A DNA stretch of 64,000 nucleotides from Micromonospora_E sp048060115 (GTDB lineage: Bacteria; Actinomycetota; Actinomycetes; Mycobacteriales; Micromonosporaceae). Location: positions 124,001-188,000 of the forward strand of contig NZ_JBHMIM010000002.1 in the NCBI RefSeq assembly GCF_048060115.1, given 5' to 3'. Position numbers and translations under genes: made by a program. The notes under the pieces were generated by a model. The model ran no database searches. It was not told the origin of the DNA and was given only the letters and a program-made list of their open reading frames with translations. Within the stretch, counting starts at the first letter, position 1, and each line of letters starts with the position of its first letter. This document shows, piece after piece, positions 43,792 through 53,800 of this stretch.

Positions 43792-45575
43792 TCGCCGGGC
43801 CGGAGCGGACCGTACTGGCGGTGGCCCGCCCGTACCTGGGTCGGATCGTCGGCGCGGGGCTGCTCGCCGCGGCCACCGAGCTCGCGGCGCTGGCGTTGAT
43901 GGCGACCGCGGTGTGGCTGCTGATCACCGCCGCCGGCCGGCCCCCGCTGGACGCGATCACCGTGGCGATCGTCGCGGTACGCGCGCTGGCGATCAGCCGC
44001 GGCGTGCTGCGCTACACCGAACGACTCGCCGGACACGACGCGACGCTGCGCGTCGTCACCGCCGTACGGTCCCGGATCTTCACCGCGCTGGCCGCCCGGC
44101 GGACCAGCGCCGTGGACCGCTCCGGGGACGCGCTCAGCCGGCTCGTCTCCGATGTGGAAGCCGTACAGGACCTGCTGTTGAGGGTCCTGGTGCCCGGTGC
44201 CGCCGCGGCCACGGTGGCGGTGCTCGCCGTGGCCGCGGCCGCGACGGTCGATCCGGTGACGGCGCTCGTACTCGCCGGTGGCCTGGCGGTCGCCGGTTGC
44301 GGGCTGCCGGTGGCCGCGACACTGCTCACCCGGCGTACCGCGGACCGGGTGGCACCGCTGCGGGGCGCGCTGGCCGCGGACAGCACCGATCTGATCTATG
44401 GTGCCGCCGACCTGGCTGCCTTCGGTGCCACCACGTCCGCCCTGAAGCGCACCACCTCGCGGGCCCGGGACCTGGCGAGGCTGGAGCGGCGCCTCGCCGC
44501 GACCGGTTGGGCCGTCGACGGTGCCGGCGTACTCGTCGCTGGGCTCACCGTGGCCGCCGTCACGGTGGCGGCGTCGCGCGGCGCGGTGGACGGGGTACTG
44601 ATCGGCGTCCTGGCCGTCGGAAGCCTGGCCGCCGTCGAGATGGGCCTGGCGCTGGTCGCCTCGGCCCGCCAGTGGGCGCTGTCGCGCGGCGCCCTGCGGC
44701 GGGTCGCCGATCTACTCGCCGAGGCGGCGGATCCGGCCGCCGACCTGCCTGAGCCTGCCGCCGATGGATCCGGGTCTGGTATCGACCCGCCCGGGCTCAC
44801 CGCCGGGCGACCCGACCCGGTGCCGGCCGAGTTGGACGATGTCACGGTGCGGTACCGGCCGGGCGCACCGCCGGCACTCGACCGGCTCCGTTGGCTGCTG
44901 CCGCCCGGCCAGCACGTCGCGGTGGTGGGACCCAGCGGCGCCGGCAAGAGCACCCTGCTCGCCGTGCTCACCGGCGCGCTCGCCCCAGACCTCGGCCGGG
45001 TCACGGTCGACGGCGCGGATCTCGTCGACCTGCCGGCCGAACGACGGCACCGGCTGGTCGGCGGGCTGTTCGCCGAGGCGTACGTGTTCAACGCCACAGT
45101 TCGCGACAACCTGCTGCTGGCCCGGCCCACCGCGACCGACGACGACCTGGCCACCGCTGCTGCCACCGCCGGGCTGCTCGACTGGGTACGCGAACAGCCC
45201 GACGGCTGGCGGACGTCGGTCGGCGCAACCGGCAGCCAGTTGTCCGGCGGGCAGCGCCAGCGACTCGCCCTGGCCAGAGCGCTGCTGGCCGACCCGGCGG
45301 TGCTGGTCCTCGACGAGCCGACCGAAGGGCTCGATCCGGCCAGCGCGGACGCGGTCCTGGCGACCGTACTGGCCGCGAACGGGGGCCGGACCGTGGTGGT
45401 GGTCACCCACCGGCTGACCGGACTGGAATCGATGGATGAGATCCTGGTACTGGACGCCGGCCGGATCGTCCAGCGGGGCGACCATGCCGAACTGATCGAA
45501 CGGCCCGGTTGGTATCAGGAACAGTGGATCATGCAGCGGGCCGCCGAACAGGGCTACCTGACGGCGATCAGCTGA
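43788..45575 (+). CDS. cydC: thiol reductant ABC exporter subunit CydC
   Basis: 595 residues from a GTG overlapping the cydD stop (GTGA). It has membrane helices in the first ~300 residues, then Walker A GPSGAGKST, signature LSGGQRQRLALARAL and Walker B VLVLDEPTEGLD. The N-terminal pattern (TELAALALMATAVWLLITAA, SRGVLRYTERLAGHD) is that of CydC, the partner of CydD in the heterodimeric thiol exporter. A linker near residues 310-340 is Pro/Asp-rich. Confidence 0.9.
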   Translation: MIAGPERTVLAVARPYLGRIVGAGLLAAATELAALALMATAVWLLITAAGRPPLDAITVAIVAVRALAISRGVLRYTERLAGHDATLRVVTAVRSRIFTALAARRTSAVDRSGDALSRLVSDVEAVQDLLLRVLVPGAAAATVAVLAVAAAATVDPVTALVLAGGLAVAGCGLPVAATLLTRRTADRVAPLRGALAADSTDLIYGAADLAAFGATTSALKRTTSRARDLARLERRLAATGWAVDGAGVLVAGLTVAAVTVAASRGAVDGVLIGVLAVGSLAAVEMGLALVASARQWALSRGALRRVADLLAEAADPAADLPEPAADGSGSGIDPPGLTAGRPDPVPAELDDVTVRYRPGAPPALDRLRWLLPPGQHVAVVGPSGAGKSTLLAVLTGALAPDLGRVTVDGADLVDLPAERRHRLVGGLFAEAYVFNATVRDNLLLARPTATDDDLATAAATAGLLDWVREQPDGWRTSVGATGSQLSGGQRQRLALARALLADPAVLVLDEPTEGLDPASADAVLATVLAANGGRTVVVVTHRLTGLESMDEILVLDAGRIVQRGDHAELIERPGWYQEQWIMQRAAEQGYLTAIS

Positions 45576-45691
45576 TGCGTAGCGGGGTGCGGGCAACCCA
45601 TCCGGCGGGCGGCCCATTAGGGTGTGCGCAGAGTCACCCACCCGACAGTCCGGGTTCGGGCGCCGTCACCGGAAGACAAACGGAGGTCAGC

Positions 45692-46657
45692 GTGGCCAAG
45701 TCGCCGAACCAGCCCGATGCCGACCGGCTCGCAGCCGAGTCCGTCGATCGTGAGGCCGACAGTGACTTCGATGCGCTCGACCCGGTCGAGGACGGCGCCG
45801 ATTCCGGTACGGCCGCCGCCGACCGGTCGCTGTGGCAGGACGTACGGATCGATCCGGTGGAGATCGCGTTGCCGGCCGGCGCCGGGTACACCCTGCGGGC
45901 CTATCGCCCGGCCACCACGCTGACCCCGACCGACATCTCCGAACGTGAGGAGGAGGACCCGTTCGCGGCACGTCGACGGGTCCCCGAAGGCGAGACCGAC
46001 GATGACGACGAGACGGTCGTCATCCTCGACGAGGAGTTCGCCTCCGCGTTGGCGGAAGAAGAGGCAGCCGAGCAGGAACGCGCCGGTCAGGACAAGACCG
46101 GCAGGGGGTCCGCCTTGGGTGCCGACGCCGACGACCAGGCCGACGACCAGGCAGAGGGGGTCGACGCTGGCGAGGAGGTGCCGATCTTCCTCACCCAGCG
46201 GGGCAGGCTGCTGCTGTTCAAGAACCCGCAGGCGCTGGTCAGCTTCGTCCGGTCCGGCGCGCCGAACGACTTCACCCAGCTCGACACCTGGCCGGAGTTG
46301 GTCGACCGGGTCCAGCCGGCGGACGTCGACGCCCTGCCGGAGGACACCTACGAACTCGACCTGGTGGTCGAAAACCTGCGTGGCGGGCACGACGTGTGGG
46401 ACGCCCCGCTGTTGATCCAGTCCGGCGAAGTGGCCCGGGACCTGGCGTACGCTCTGCGGATGCCGTCGGTCCTCGACATGCTCTCGTCCGGATCCAGGCT
46501 GGACGATCTCGACGAGGCGCTAAGGTCGACGGTTGACGGCGGCATCGGCGGGTTCATGGCCCGCCGACGGCTGAAGAAAATCGGGGCACAAACCGCAAGT
46601 CTCGGGTGGCGCACGATTATCGGCAAGATCTCTGCCGCTGCGGACTGGCGCGATTGA
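45692..46657 (+). CDS. conserved hypothetical acidic protein
   Basis: 321 residues from GTG 45692 with GGAGG 5 bases upstream. The first ~150 residues are strongly acidic (repeated Asp/Glu runs, including ETDDDDETVVILDEEF). The C-terminal half is folded-looking: IFLTQRGRLLLFKNPQALVSFV and ARDLAYALRMPSVLDMLS. No enzyme motif is seen. It is separated by 116 bases from cydC and followed in the same direction by another uncharacterised gene. I know of no assigned function. Confidence 0.7.
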   Translation: MAKSPNQPDADRLAAESVDREADSDFDALDPVEDGADSGTAAADRSLWQDVRIDPVEIALPAGAGYTLRAYRPATTLTPTDISEREEEDPFAARRRVPEGETDDDDETVVILDEEFASALAEEEAAEQERAGQDKTGRGSALGADADDQADDQAEGVDAGEEVPIFLTQRGRLLLFKNPQALVSFVRSGAPNDFTQLDTWPELVDRVQPADVDALPEDTYELDLVVENLRGGHDVWDAPLLIQSGEVARDLAYALRMPSVLDMLSSGSRLDDLDEALRSTVDGGIGGFMARRRLKKIGAQTASLGWRTIIGKISAAADWRD

Positions 46658-46718
46658 CCCCTAACCAGGGAGCATCAGTCCTTGGCACATGGCAGGTGTC
46701 CGGGAGGAGGACGGCGCG

Positions 46719-49250
46719 GTGGCGCTCGTGCGGGTGTACTGCGGTCTGGCATCGGCGGACCGGTCTGTCCGGTCGGCTACGGCCGGTCCGGCCCTGGCCG
46801 CCGCGATAGTCGACGACGCCGGCCGGCTTCTCGACGTATGTGAGGTCGGCGACGACCCGGCAGGCTACGCCTGGCTGAGTGCGGCGCTCGTCCAACGGGC
46901 GAGCGGCCCGACCGGTGCGGCGATCGCCGCCGACAGTGACGACTACCTGGTCACTTCGCTACTCACCGCCGCCGGTCGCCCACTGGCCATCGCCGACGAC
47001 GACGCCGCAGACGACTACTCCGAACGCTTCGCCGACGACGAGTCGATGGAGGAGATGTCCGCCCCGCAGGCCCAACGGCGGGCGGTGGGTCTGGCCCGGG
47101 CACTGCAGGCCGGGGCGATCTCAGCGGCCTCGCTGCCGGTGTCCCGCGATCTGCTCGCGTTCCAGCCGGTGCTGGCCGCGCACGCCGCGCTCGCCAACGG
47201 CCGGCAGGCGGCGGCGGGCGCCCTGCGGGAAGTGCTGCGTGAGCTGTATCCGGCCGCGCTGCGCGCCTACCCCGACCCGGCCGAGCCGGTGGCGCTGGCA
47301 GTGCTCGACGCGTTGCCTGAACCGGGCATGCTCAGCGGTACCAGTTCCCGCAACCGCGAGCTCTCCGTCGCCGCCGACGCCGTCGCCGCGCACCTCGCCT
47401 CCGACGGCGTCGCCGATGCCGAAACCATCGACGCGGCCGTCACCGCGTTGCGGGTCGCGATTGTCGAATCGCCCCGCCGGACCGCTGTCAACCAGGCCCT
47501 CATCTCGGCGACCGCCGAGACCGTCCGGCATGCCGTCGCCGCGGTACGGGCCTGCGACGCCGCCGCCGACGCCCTGATCGCCACGTTGGCGGCCCGGGTC
47601 ACCGAACCCATCCCGATCAGCACCCGTCGCACCGGCCGCCGGGCCGCCGAGCCGGTGTCGGGTGGTCCATCGTCCAGCCTGCATGCTGTGCCACCGCCCG
47701 GCGAGAACGCGCCCGGTCGGACCCCGTCCGGTGGCCGCCGGGCCCGGCCGCAGCCGGTCGGCGGCGTCGCCTCGCTACCCGTGCCGATGACCGCGCCTCC
47801 AGTCGCTCCGGCACCGGTGGGGCCGCCGCCGAGCGCGCCGGCTCCGCTGACGCCGCTGGCTCCGGTTGCCCGCCGCGCGGCCGACCCGGGAAGCAACCGA
47901 CCGGTCTCCGCCCCGCCGCCACCGCCGGGGATGACGCCGATGTCAGGGCAACGTTCCGCTCTCGCGCCGGCCGACGCCGGTGAGCCCTTCCGAGCGACGC
48001 TCACCACCGCCGCGATCAACGACGCACGCGCACAGCGGCGGCCGACTCCGATCACGCCGCGGCCGAACACCCGCGGGGCTGGCACGCCGCTGCCCGCCAA
48101 TGCTCCGATGTCCGCACCGCCCGCGGGGCTCAACCCGGTCTCCGGCACGCCGGTGTCGGCGAATCCGATCTCCAGCGCGCCCATCTCCAGCTCCCCGATG
48201 TCGGGAGCTCCGCTGTCCGGCGTCCCGGCTTCCGGTCCGCCGCAGCCCGGATCGCCGTTGGCCGAGCCGCCGACCGGTGGTTTCGCCGCCACCGACTACA
48301 GCCTGCCAGTTCCCACGTCGCGCCCTGGGCCGCTGCCGCCGGCGCGGGCCGGGTCCCGCTCCAGTTGGCCGCTGGTCGGCCAGTCCGACGATGCTGGCAG
48401 GAGCGGTGGGTCCGAGCCGTCCTACCCGCAGGTCGACGAGTCCCGTGCCGGCATGCCCGGCGGCTTCCCGGCCGACAACGGCACGTCCGGTGGCTTCACG
48501 CCCAACGACAACGCGTCCGGCGGCGGCCTGCCCGGCCGTTTCCCAGCGGAGAGCTCGGCCGGCAGCACCCACTCGGGTCGGGTGAAGCCGCCATGGCTCG
48601 CGGACGACCTTCCGCCGGAGCCGCCGATGCTTCGACTGGTGGAGCCGACGGCAGCCGAGCGGGCCCAGGAAGAGTTCAACCGGTCGGCAACCACGCCGTT
48701 GGACGGTCTGCCGCTGCGTCTGGTGGACGAGTCGGCACCGGGCTACGCGCCACGGGAGCCGAGCCGTGGCCGGCGAGCCGCTGTCGAGCCGCTGAGCGCG
48801 CCGCCGGTGTCCGACGAGGGCGACGGCGACCTGTTGATCTTCGCGGCGGCCCGTTCGGCTTGGTTCGTCCGGCACCCCGACGAAGACGACGGCGTGGACT
48901 TCTCCACGCCGATGGACACCGGCTGGCGCGCCGCCGAGCAGGCGGCACGGCCGGCGATCGGATCCGAGACGCGGGCAGGTCTGCCCAAACGGGTGCCGCA
49001 GGCGAATCTGGTGCCCGGGGCTCCGCTGCGGGACGAACGTCCGCTACGAATCGTGCGGGACGCGGCGAGCATCGCGGAGCACACCAACGGCTACTTCCGT
49101 GGCTGGCGACGCGGCCAGGAGATCGGTGGGTACGCGGTCGGCGGCCGGCCCGGGCGGGAGGCAGCCGGTGGCTGGGACTTCAGCCGGGACCAGAGCAGCC
49201 AGGGCGAGGGGCAGGAATTCGAGTACCGCCCCGCCGGTCACCGTTCCTGA
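46719..49250 (+). CDS. large proline-rich hypothetical protein with a conservon-kinase-like tail
   Basis: GTG 46719 is preferred for the GGAGGAGG site 8 bases upstream; ATG 46689 is also in frame. 843 residues. The N-terminal ~300 residues (VYCGLASAD, AIVDDAGRLLDVCEVGDD) faintly resemble the RNase H-like part of IS110-type transposases, but this is weak. Residues 320-600 are low-complexity Pro/Ser/Ala/Gly. The C-terminus has SAWF and then GWRAA, AGLPKRVP and LVPG, the same order as the tail of the histidine kinase at 50868-54539. It converges with the conservon, ending 15 bases from its last gene. Confidence 0.65.
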   Translation: MALVRVYCGLASADRSVRSATAGPALAAAIVDDAGRLLDVCEVGDDPAGYAWLSAALVQRASGPTGAAIAADSDDYLVTSLLTAAGRPLAIADDDAADDYSERFADDESMEEMSAPQAQRRAVGLARALQAGAISAASLPVSRDLLAFQPVLAAHAALANGRQAAAGALREVLRELYPAALRAYPDPAEPVALAVLDALPEPGMLSGTSSRNRELSVAADAVAAHLASDGVADAETIDAAVTALRVAIVESPRRTAVNQALISATAETVRHAVAAVRACDAAADALIATLAARVTEPIPISTRRTGRRAAEPVSGGPSSSLHAVPPPGENAPGRTPSGGRRARPQPVGGVASLPVPMTAPPVAPAPVGPPPSAPAPLTPLAPVARRAADPGSNRPVSAPPPPPGMTPMSGQRSALAPADAGEPFRATLTTAAINDARAQRRPTPITPRPNTRGAGTPLPANAPMSAPPAGLNPVSGTPVSANPISSAPISSSPMSGAPLSGVPASGPPQPGSPLAEPPTGGFAATDYSLPVPTSRPGPLPPARAGSRSSWPLVGQSDDAGRSGGSEPSYPQVDESRAGMPGGFPADNGTSGGFTPNDNASGGGLPGRFPAESSAGSTHSGRVKPPWLADDLPPEPPMLRLVEPTAAERAQEEFNRSATTPLDGLPLRLVDESAPGYAPREPSRGRRAAVEPLSAPPVSDEGDGDLLIFAAARSAWFVRHPDEDDGVDFSTPMDTGWRAAEQAARPAIGSETRAGLPKRVPQANLVPGAPLRDERPLRIVRDAASIAEHTNGYFRGWRRGQEIGGYAVGGRPGREAAGGWDFSRDQSSQGEGQEFEYRPAGHRS

Positions 49251-49264
49251 CCGCGCTCTGTCAA

Positions 49265-49969
49265 TCAGGAGTTGCCGCCCGACCCTTGGGCGATCTTGCC
49301 GGTGGCAGCTGTCTGACTCCGGATGGCTTCAATCCAGATCGATCGACGGGCTGAACACCCAAGCTTGTCGAATGTAGTCGGGCAGGCAGGTGCGACAGCA
49401 CGCTGACGACGCATGGTGAGTACGTACTCCACCAGCGAAATCAGCACATGCTTCGTCGACTCGCGGTTACGCGCGTCACACGGCACCACGGGAACGTCAC
49501 TGGAGATCGCCAAGGCGTCCCGGACATCCTGCGGGTCGTGGTGTTGCATACCGTCAAAGCAGTTGATCGCTATCAGGTACGGCAGCCGACGGTGTTCGAA
49601 GAAGTCGATCGCCGCGAAGCAGTCGGCAAGTCGACGAGTGTCGACGAGCACGACGGCACCGATCGCTCCCCGTACCAGTTCGTCCCACATGAACCAGAAT
49701 CGAGTCTGGCCCGGTGTGCCGAACAGATAAAGGATGAGGTCTCGGTCGATCGAGATCCGTCCGAAGTCCATGGCGACCGTCGTGGTCGTCTTGCCCGGCA
49801 CCTGTCGCGTGTCATCCACGCCCACACCAGCCGAGGTCATGATCGCCTCGGTGGTGAGCGGCGTGATCTCCGAGACCGAGCCGACCAGCGTCGTCTTGCC
49901 GACGCCGAACCCACCGGCGATGACAATCTTCGCCGATGTCACTCGCCCGGCCATGGGGCGGTGCGCCAT
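49265..49969 (-). CDS. cvnD: conservon Rap/Ras-like GTPase (CvnD-like)
   Basis: 234 residues from ATG 49969, one base after the DUF742 stop. The P-loop is GGFGVGKTT, switch II region is FGTPGQTRFWFMWDEL, and INCFDG replaces NKxD, as usual for this family. It probably cycles with GTP on the membrane-associated complex of the conservon. Family members end around 195 residues; here the frame runs about 40 residues further past MRRQRAVAPA, ending in GKIAQGSGGNS. A TGC codon sits where a TGA stop would be expected, so the stop may have been lost. Confidence 0.87.
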   Translation of the reverse strand: MAHRPMAGRVTSAKIVIAGGFGVGKTTLVGSVSEITPLTTEAIMTSAGVGVDDTRQVPGKTTTTVAMDFGRISIDRDLILYLFGTPGQTRFWFMWDELVRGAIGAVVLVDTRRLADCFAAIDFFEHRRLPYLIAINCFDGMQHHDPQDVRDALAISSDVPVVPCDARNRESTKHVLISLVEYVLTMRRQRAVAPACPTTFDKLGCSARRSIWIEAIRSQTAATGKIAQGSGGNS

Positions 49970-49970
49970 G

Positions 49971-50348
49971 TCAGAGCCTGCGAAGTCCACTCAGCACCCT
50001 CTCCAGCAGTTCCGTGCCCACCGCGTCGTTCGTGTCGTCCAGGGATGTCGGCTCGTACACCGCGACCAGGCCGTCTGAGGCCATGTCCGCGATGAGGACC
50101 CGGGCTACTCCGAGTGGGAGCTGCATCCGCGCCGCGATCTCCGCGAGCGACTGCAGCCGGCCGTCACACAGCGCGGCAATGTATTGGTGCTCCCGGCCCG
50201 TGCCGCCCTTCGCAGAGCCTGCGGACCGGCCACGTACCGTCGTTTCCACGAGCGCTTCGAGGGCGATTTCCAGCTTTGGCCGGGTACGACCGCGGGTAAC
50301 GGCGTACGGCCTGACCAACGCGCCGGTTGGCTCATCGCGTTCGGTCAT
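49971..50348 (-). CDS. cvnC: conservon DUF742 protein (CvnC-like)
   Basis: 125 residues. The family pattern is clear: LVRPYAVTRGRTRP at the N-terminus and a winged-helix-like middle (LCDGRLQSLAEIAARMQLPLGVARVLIADMASDGLV, in part). DUF742 proteins are the third member of conservons and bind partners in the complex. The gene lies between the roadblock and GTPase genes, with 1 base to the next gene and 118 bases after the roadblock gene. Confidence 0.9.
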   Translation of the reverse strand: MTERDEPTGALVRPYAVTRGRTRPKLEIALEALVETTVRGRSAGSAKGGTGREHQYIAALCDGRLQSLAEIAARMQLPLGVARVLIADMASDGLVAVYEPTSLDDTNDAVGTELLERVLSGLRRL

Positions 50349-50466
50349 TTGCCGTCACCCCCTCTCGTCCTGCCGCAGCCCCACCCCGTGGGAGCTCGTT
50401 GTAATTCAGTTCCTCTTGCAGACCGGCACCCAGCCTCACGGCTCGGCACCGATCTCGTCAGCGTGG

Positions 50467-50871
50467 TCAGCCCAGCATTCCAGCGGCGGTGCGGGGCGCC
50501 GGCGTCAGCGCCTCACCGACACGGTCGACCAGCAGCGCCATTTCGTACCCGACCTGCCCGACGTCACAGCTGCGAGCGGCCAGCACCGCGAACGACGAAC
50601 CGTCCGAGATCGACATGAGGAAGAGAAATCCGTTGTCCATCTCAACCACGGTCTGCAGCACGGCCCCGCCCTCGAAACAGCGAGCTGCTCCCTGGGTGAG
50701 GCTGACCAGACCGGAGGCGATGGCCGCGAGCTGGTCGGCCCGGTCCCGGGGAAGATCCCGGGACGAAGCCAGGAGCAGACCGTCCGCCGAGACCGCGATC
50801 GCGTGGGCGACCCCCGGCACGCGGTCGGCGAAGTTGGCCAGCAACCAACCGAGATCCTGCGTAGTTGTCAT
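50467..50871 (-). CDS. cvnB: conservon roadblock/LC7 domain protein (CvnB-like)
   Basis: 134 residues. Roadblock/LC7 pattern: LLANFADRVPGVAHAIAVSADGLLLASSRDL, then AAIASGLVSLTQGAARCF and a strand with VVEMDNGFLFLMSISDGSSFAVLA (each in part). In conservons it couples the membrane kinase to the GTPase, probably as a GAP-like partner of the Rap-type protein. The ATG overlaps the stop of the kinase (ATGA). Confidence 0.9.
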   Translation of the reverse strand: MTTTQDLGWLLANFADRVPGVAHAIAVSADGLLLASSRDLPRDRADQLAAIASGLVSLTQGAARCFEGGAVLQTVVEMDNGFLFLMSISDGSSFAVLAARSCDVGQVGYEMALLVDRVGEALTPAPRTAAGMLG

Positions 50872-53800
50872 CCCTCATGCTCCTTGCCAGCCTGCGAGGA
50901 TTGCTGCCCTCCCGGGGTCGCCCCCGGATTGGTCGAGTGGTCGTCCTTGGGCTGTGTACGGCCGCGTTTCACACCACGGTGGTACGCGGACAATAGCCCA
51001 CGGACCGCTTCTGGTGTACGACGCTGCACCGAAGTTGTGGCCTTCTCTACGCCACCAGGTACGAGCTGTGCCATCGGAACCCGCTTCGGGAGACCCGCTT
51101 GGGTCTTCTCCTCAGCCGTCACCTCAGCCGCCGCGCTCGCCGCGCGCCAACCATCGTCTGCGGCCGTCTGCCAACTTCCCGACCGGCCAGCGCCCTCGGC
51201 ACCGCCGGTGGGTCGCGAGGTCGCCGCCGCCGGCTCGGGTCGCCGTGGAAGCGACGTTCCGGTACCACCACCGCTGGCGGCGGCTGGCGCCCGCGGCGTC
51301 GGCGTCGGCGTCGGGGCTGGCGTCGACGTCGCCGGTCGGGCAGTGTCCACCTTGGCGATCGGCTGGGTGGTCGCAGTCGATGTCGCGCCACCGGTCGGCT
51401 TGATCATCGCTGCGGCTGCCGCCCGCGCCTCTTCAGCAGTGGGACGGCGGGTCCGGAACCACGCCGACTCCAACTCGCGGAAGATCGGGAGTTCCATTGT
51501 CTCGTCGGCGAACTGCTTCGGACCAGCCTTGCTCGGCGTCACCACCGGATGCGGCGCGGTGACCGAGTTGTCAGCCGCCGACTTGGTGACCCTGGGCAGC
51601 TCCGCCGTCATGTCCAACGCGGCCGCGAGCTTCTCCGGCACCGGCGGGGTGACCGCGTCCCGGTCGGAGGCGACCGGGGGCCACGCGGGCGGAGCGGATC
51701 GCGGCGGGGCCGCGGGCGGAGCGGATCGCGGCGGGGCCGCGGGCGGAGCGGATCGCGGCGGGGCCGCGGGCGGCTGGTGCGCCGGGGCCGCCGGCGGCTG
51801 CTGCGGTTGCTGTTGTGGCGGTGCCAGCGATGGGGTCTGCGGCGGGGTCTGCTGCTGCGGCGGCCGGGGGAAGGCCGCCGACGACTGGAAGGCCGTGGGT
51901 TGCTGTTGTTGGTATCCAGTCTGCGGCCGGCTAGGTGCCGGTGCCACCGGCGGAGCGGAGAACGGCCGTACCGGCGGCGCGGAGACCGGCGGAACGTACG
52001 GCTGTCCACTCACCGGCTGCTGATGCGGCGGCGCGTGGGTCTCCGGCGATGCTGGCATCTGACGCGGGACACCACTGGTCGGAGCGGTTCCGGTGACCTC
52101 GCCGTCGACCGTCCAATGATCGTTCGAGCGACGCTGCGGCAGTGGATCGGTGCGCTGCCCGTTGGTTGGCAGCTGGTTGAACACGTCCGAACCGTTGCTG
52201 CCGTTCGCCACGCCGTTGGTGCCGTTCGCCGCGCCGGTCAGGTCGGACCAGGCCGGCATCGGTCGGGCAGGCGGTGCCTGCGACGCCGGGCCGCCACCGT
52301 TGATCGGTGCCGGTTCGAAGGGACGCGGTGGCGGGCCGGCCGGTGCCGGCGGCTCGGCCGGCTGGCCGCCGAACGGGCCACTGGCGTTGCCGCCGAACGG
52401 GCCACCGGCGTTGCCGCCGCCTTCGAGGGCGAGTGGAGCAGGGAACGGCTGGCGGCCAGCCACACCGGGAGACTCCGTACCACCGGGAGACTCCGTACCA
52501 CCGGAGCCGTAGGCTGCCGGGCCGACGTTGCGGCCAGCGAGCGCCCGGGGGATCAGCACCGGGGTCGGCAGTGTCACGTCGGCGATGGTGCCGCGATCGG
52601 TGGCCGGCCGCAGCTCGACCTTGACCCCGTGCCGGGTCGCCAGCCGGGCGACCACGACGAGGCCCATCATCCGGGAGACCGCGACGTCGACCATCGGCGG
52701 GTTGGCGAGCCGTTCGTTGAGATCGCGCAACTGATCGGCGCTGACGCCGATGCCGCGGTCCTCCACATAGAGCACGGCACGGTCACCGACCCGTCGGGCC
52801 TCCACCATCACCTGCGAGTCGGGCGGGGAGAAGGCCGTCGCGTTGTCGAACAGCTCGGCGACGAGGTGCACGAGGTCGTTGACCGCGTGCGCGGAGACCT
52901 CGATGTCCCGGTCGACGATGCCGAACTCGACCCGGGTGTAGTGCTCGACCTCGGACTGCGCGGCACGTAGCACGTCGATCAACGCGGCGGGCTCGCGCTG
53001 GACCCGGGTGGAGTCCGCACCGGCGAGAACCAGCAGGTTCTCGTCGTTACGCCGCATTCGGGTCGCGAGGTGGTCCAACTGGAAGAGCTCGCTGAGCCGG
53101 TCCGGGTCCTCCTCGCCGCGTTCCAGCCGGTCCAGGTGACCGATCAACCGGTCGACCAGGATCTGCGACCGCCGGGCGAGGTTGACGAACATCGTCGACA
53201 CGGAGGAACGCAGTGCGGCCTGCTCGGCAGCGGTCTTGACCGCCTCCAGGTGAACGGCGTTGAACGCCTCGGTCACCTGGCCGAACTCGTCCTTGCTCCG
53301 TACCGGCAGCGGTTCGGCGATCTGGTTGGCCAGCTGCATCGGCGAGGTGTGTGCGGTGACCTGTGGGTCCCGCAGCCGGGCGACGGCCTGCGGCAGTCCG
53401 AACTGGGCGACCGCCAGCGCACCCTGGCGCAGCTCCCGCAGCGAGCGGGCCATCGACCGGGCGACCAGGGCGGCGAAGAGAATCGCCAGCAGCAGCACGA
53501 TCAGCAGCAGGATCGTCTCGACCAGGAGTTGCTGCTGCACCTCGTCGCGCAGGATCGTGGCCTCATTGACCACGTCGCTGTCGATCTTCTGCTCGACGGT
53601 GCGGATCAGGTCGGCGTGACCGATCAACGCGGCGTCCCAGGCGTCGGAACCAAACGGCGTGTTGGCCATCGATTCTTCGCTCTGGCCACGGATGAAGCCG
53701 CCGTAGGTGTCGGCCTCACGCAGCGCCGGACCGGCCACCGTCTGGTTGTAGAACTCCAGGTCGTCCTGAGTCGCGGCGGCCTCGAAGCTCTGCCGCGACT

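Noticed and set aside
46719..47600. Active IS110-family transposase
   Set aside because: The resemblance is limited to a few N-terminal blocks, the protein is 843 residues with a Pro-rich linker and regulatory-type tail, and no element ends were seen.
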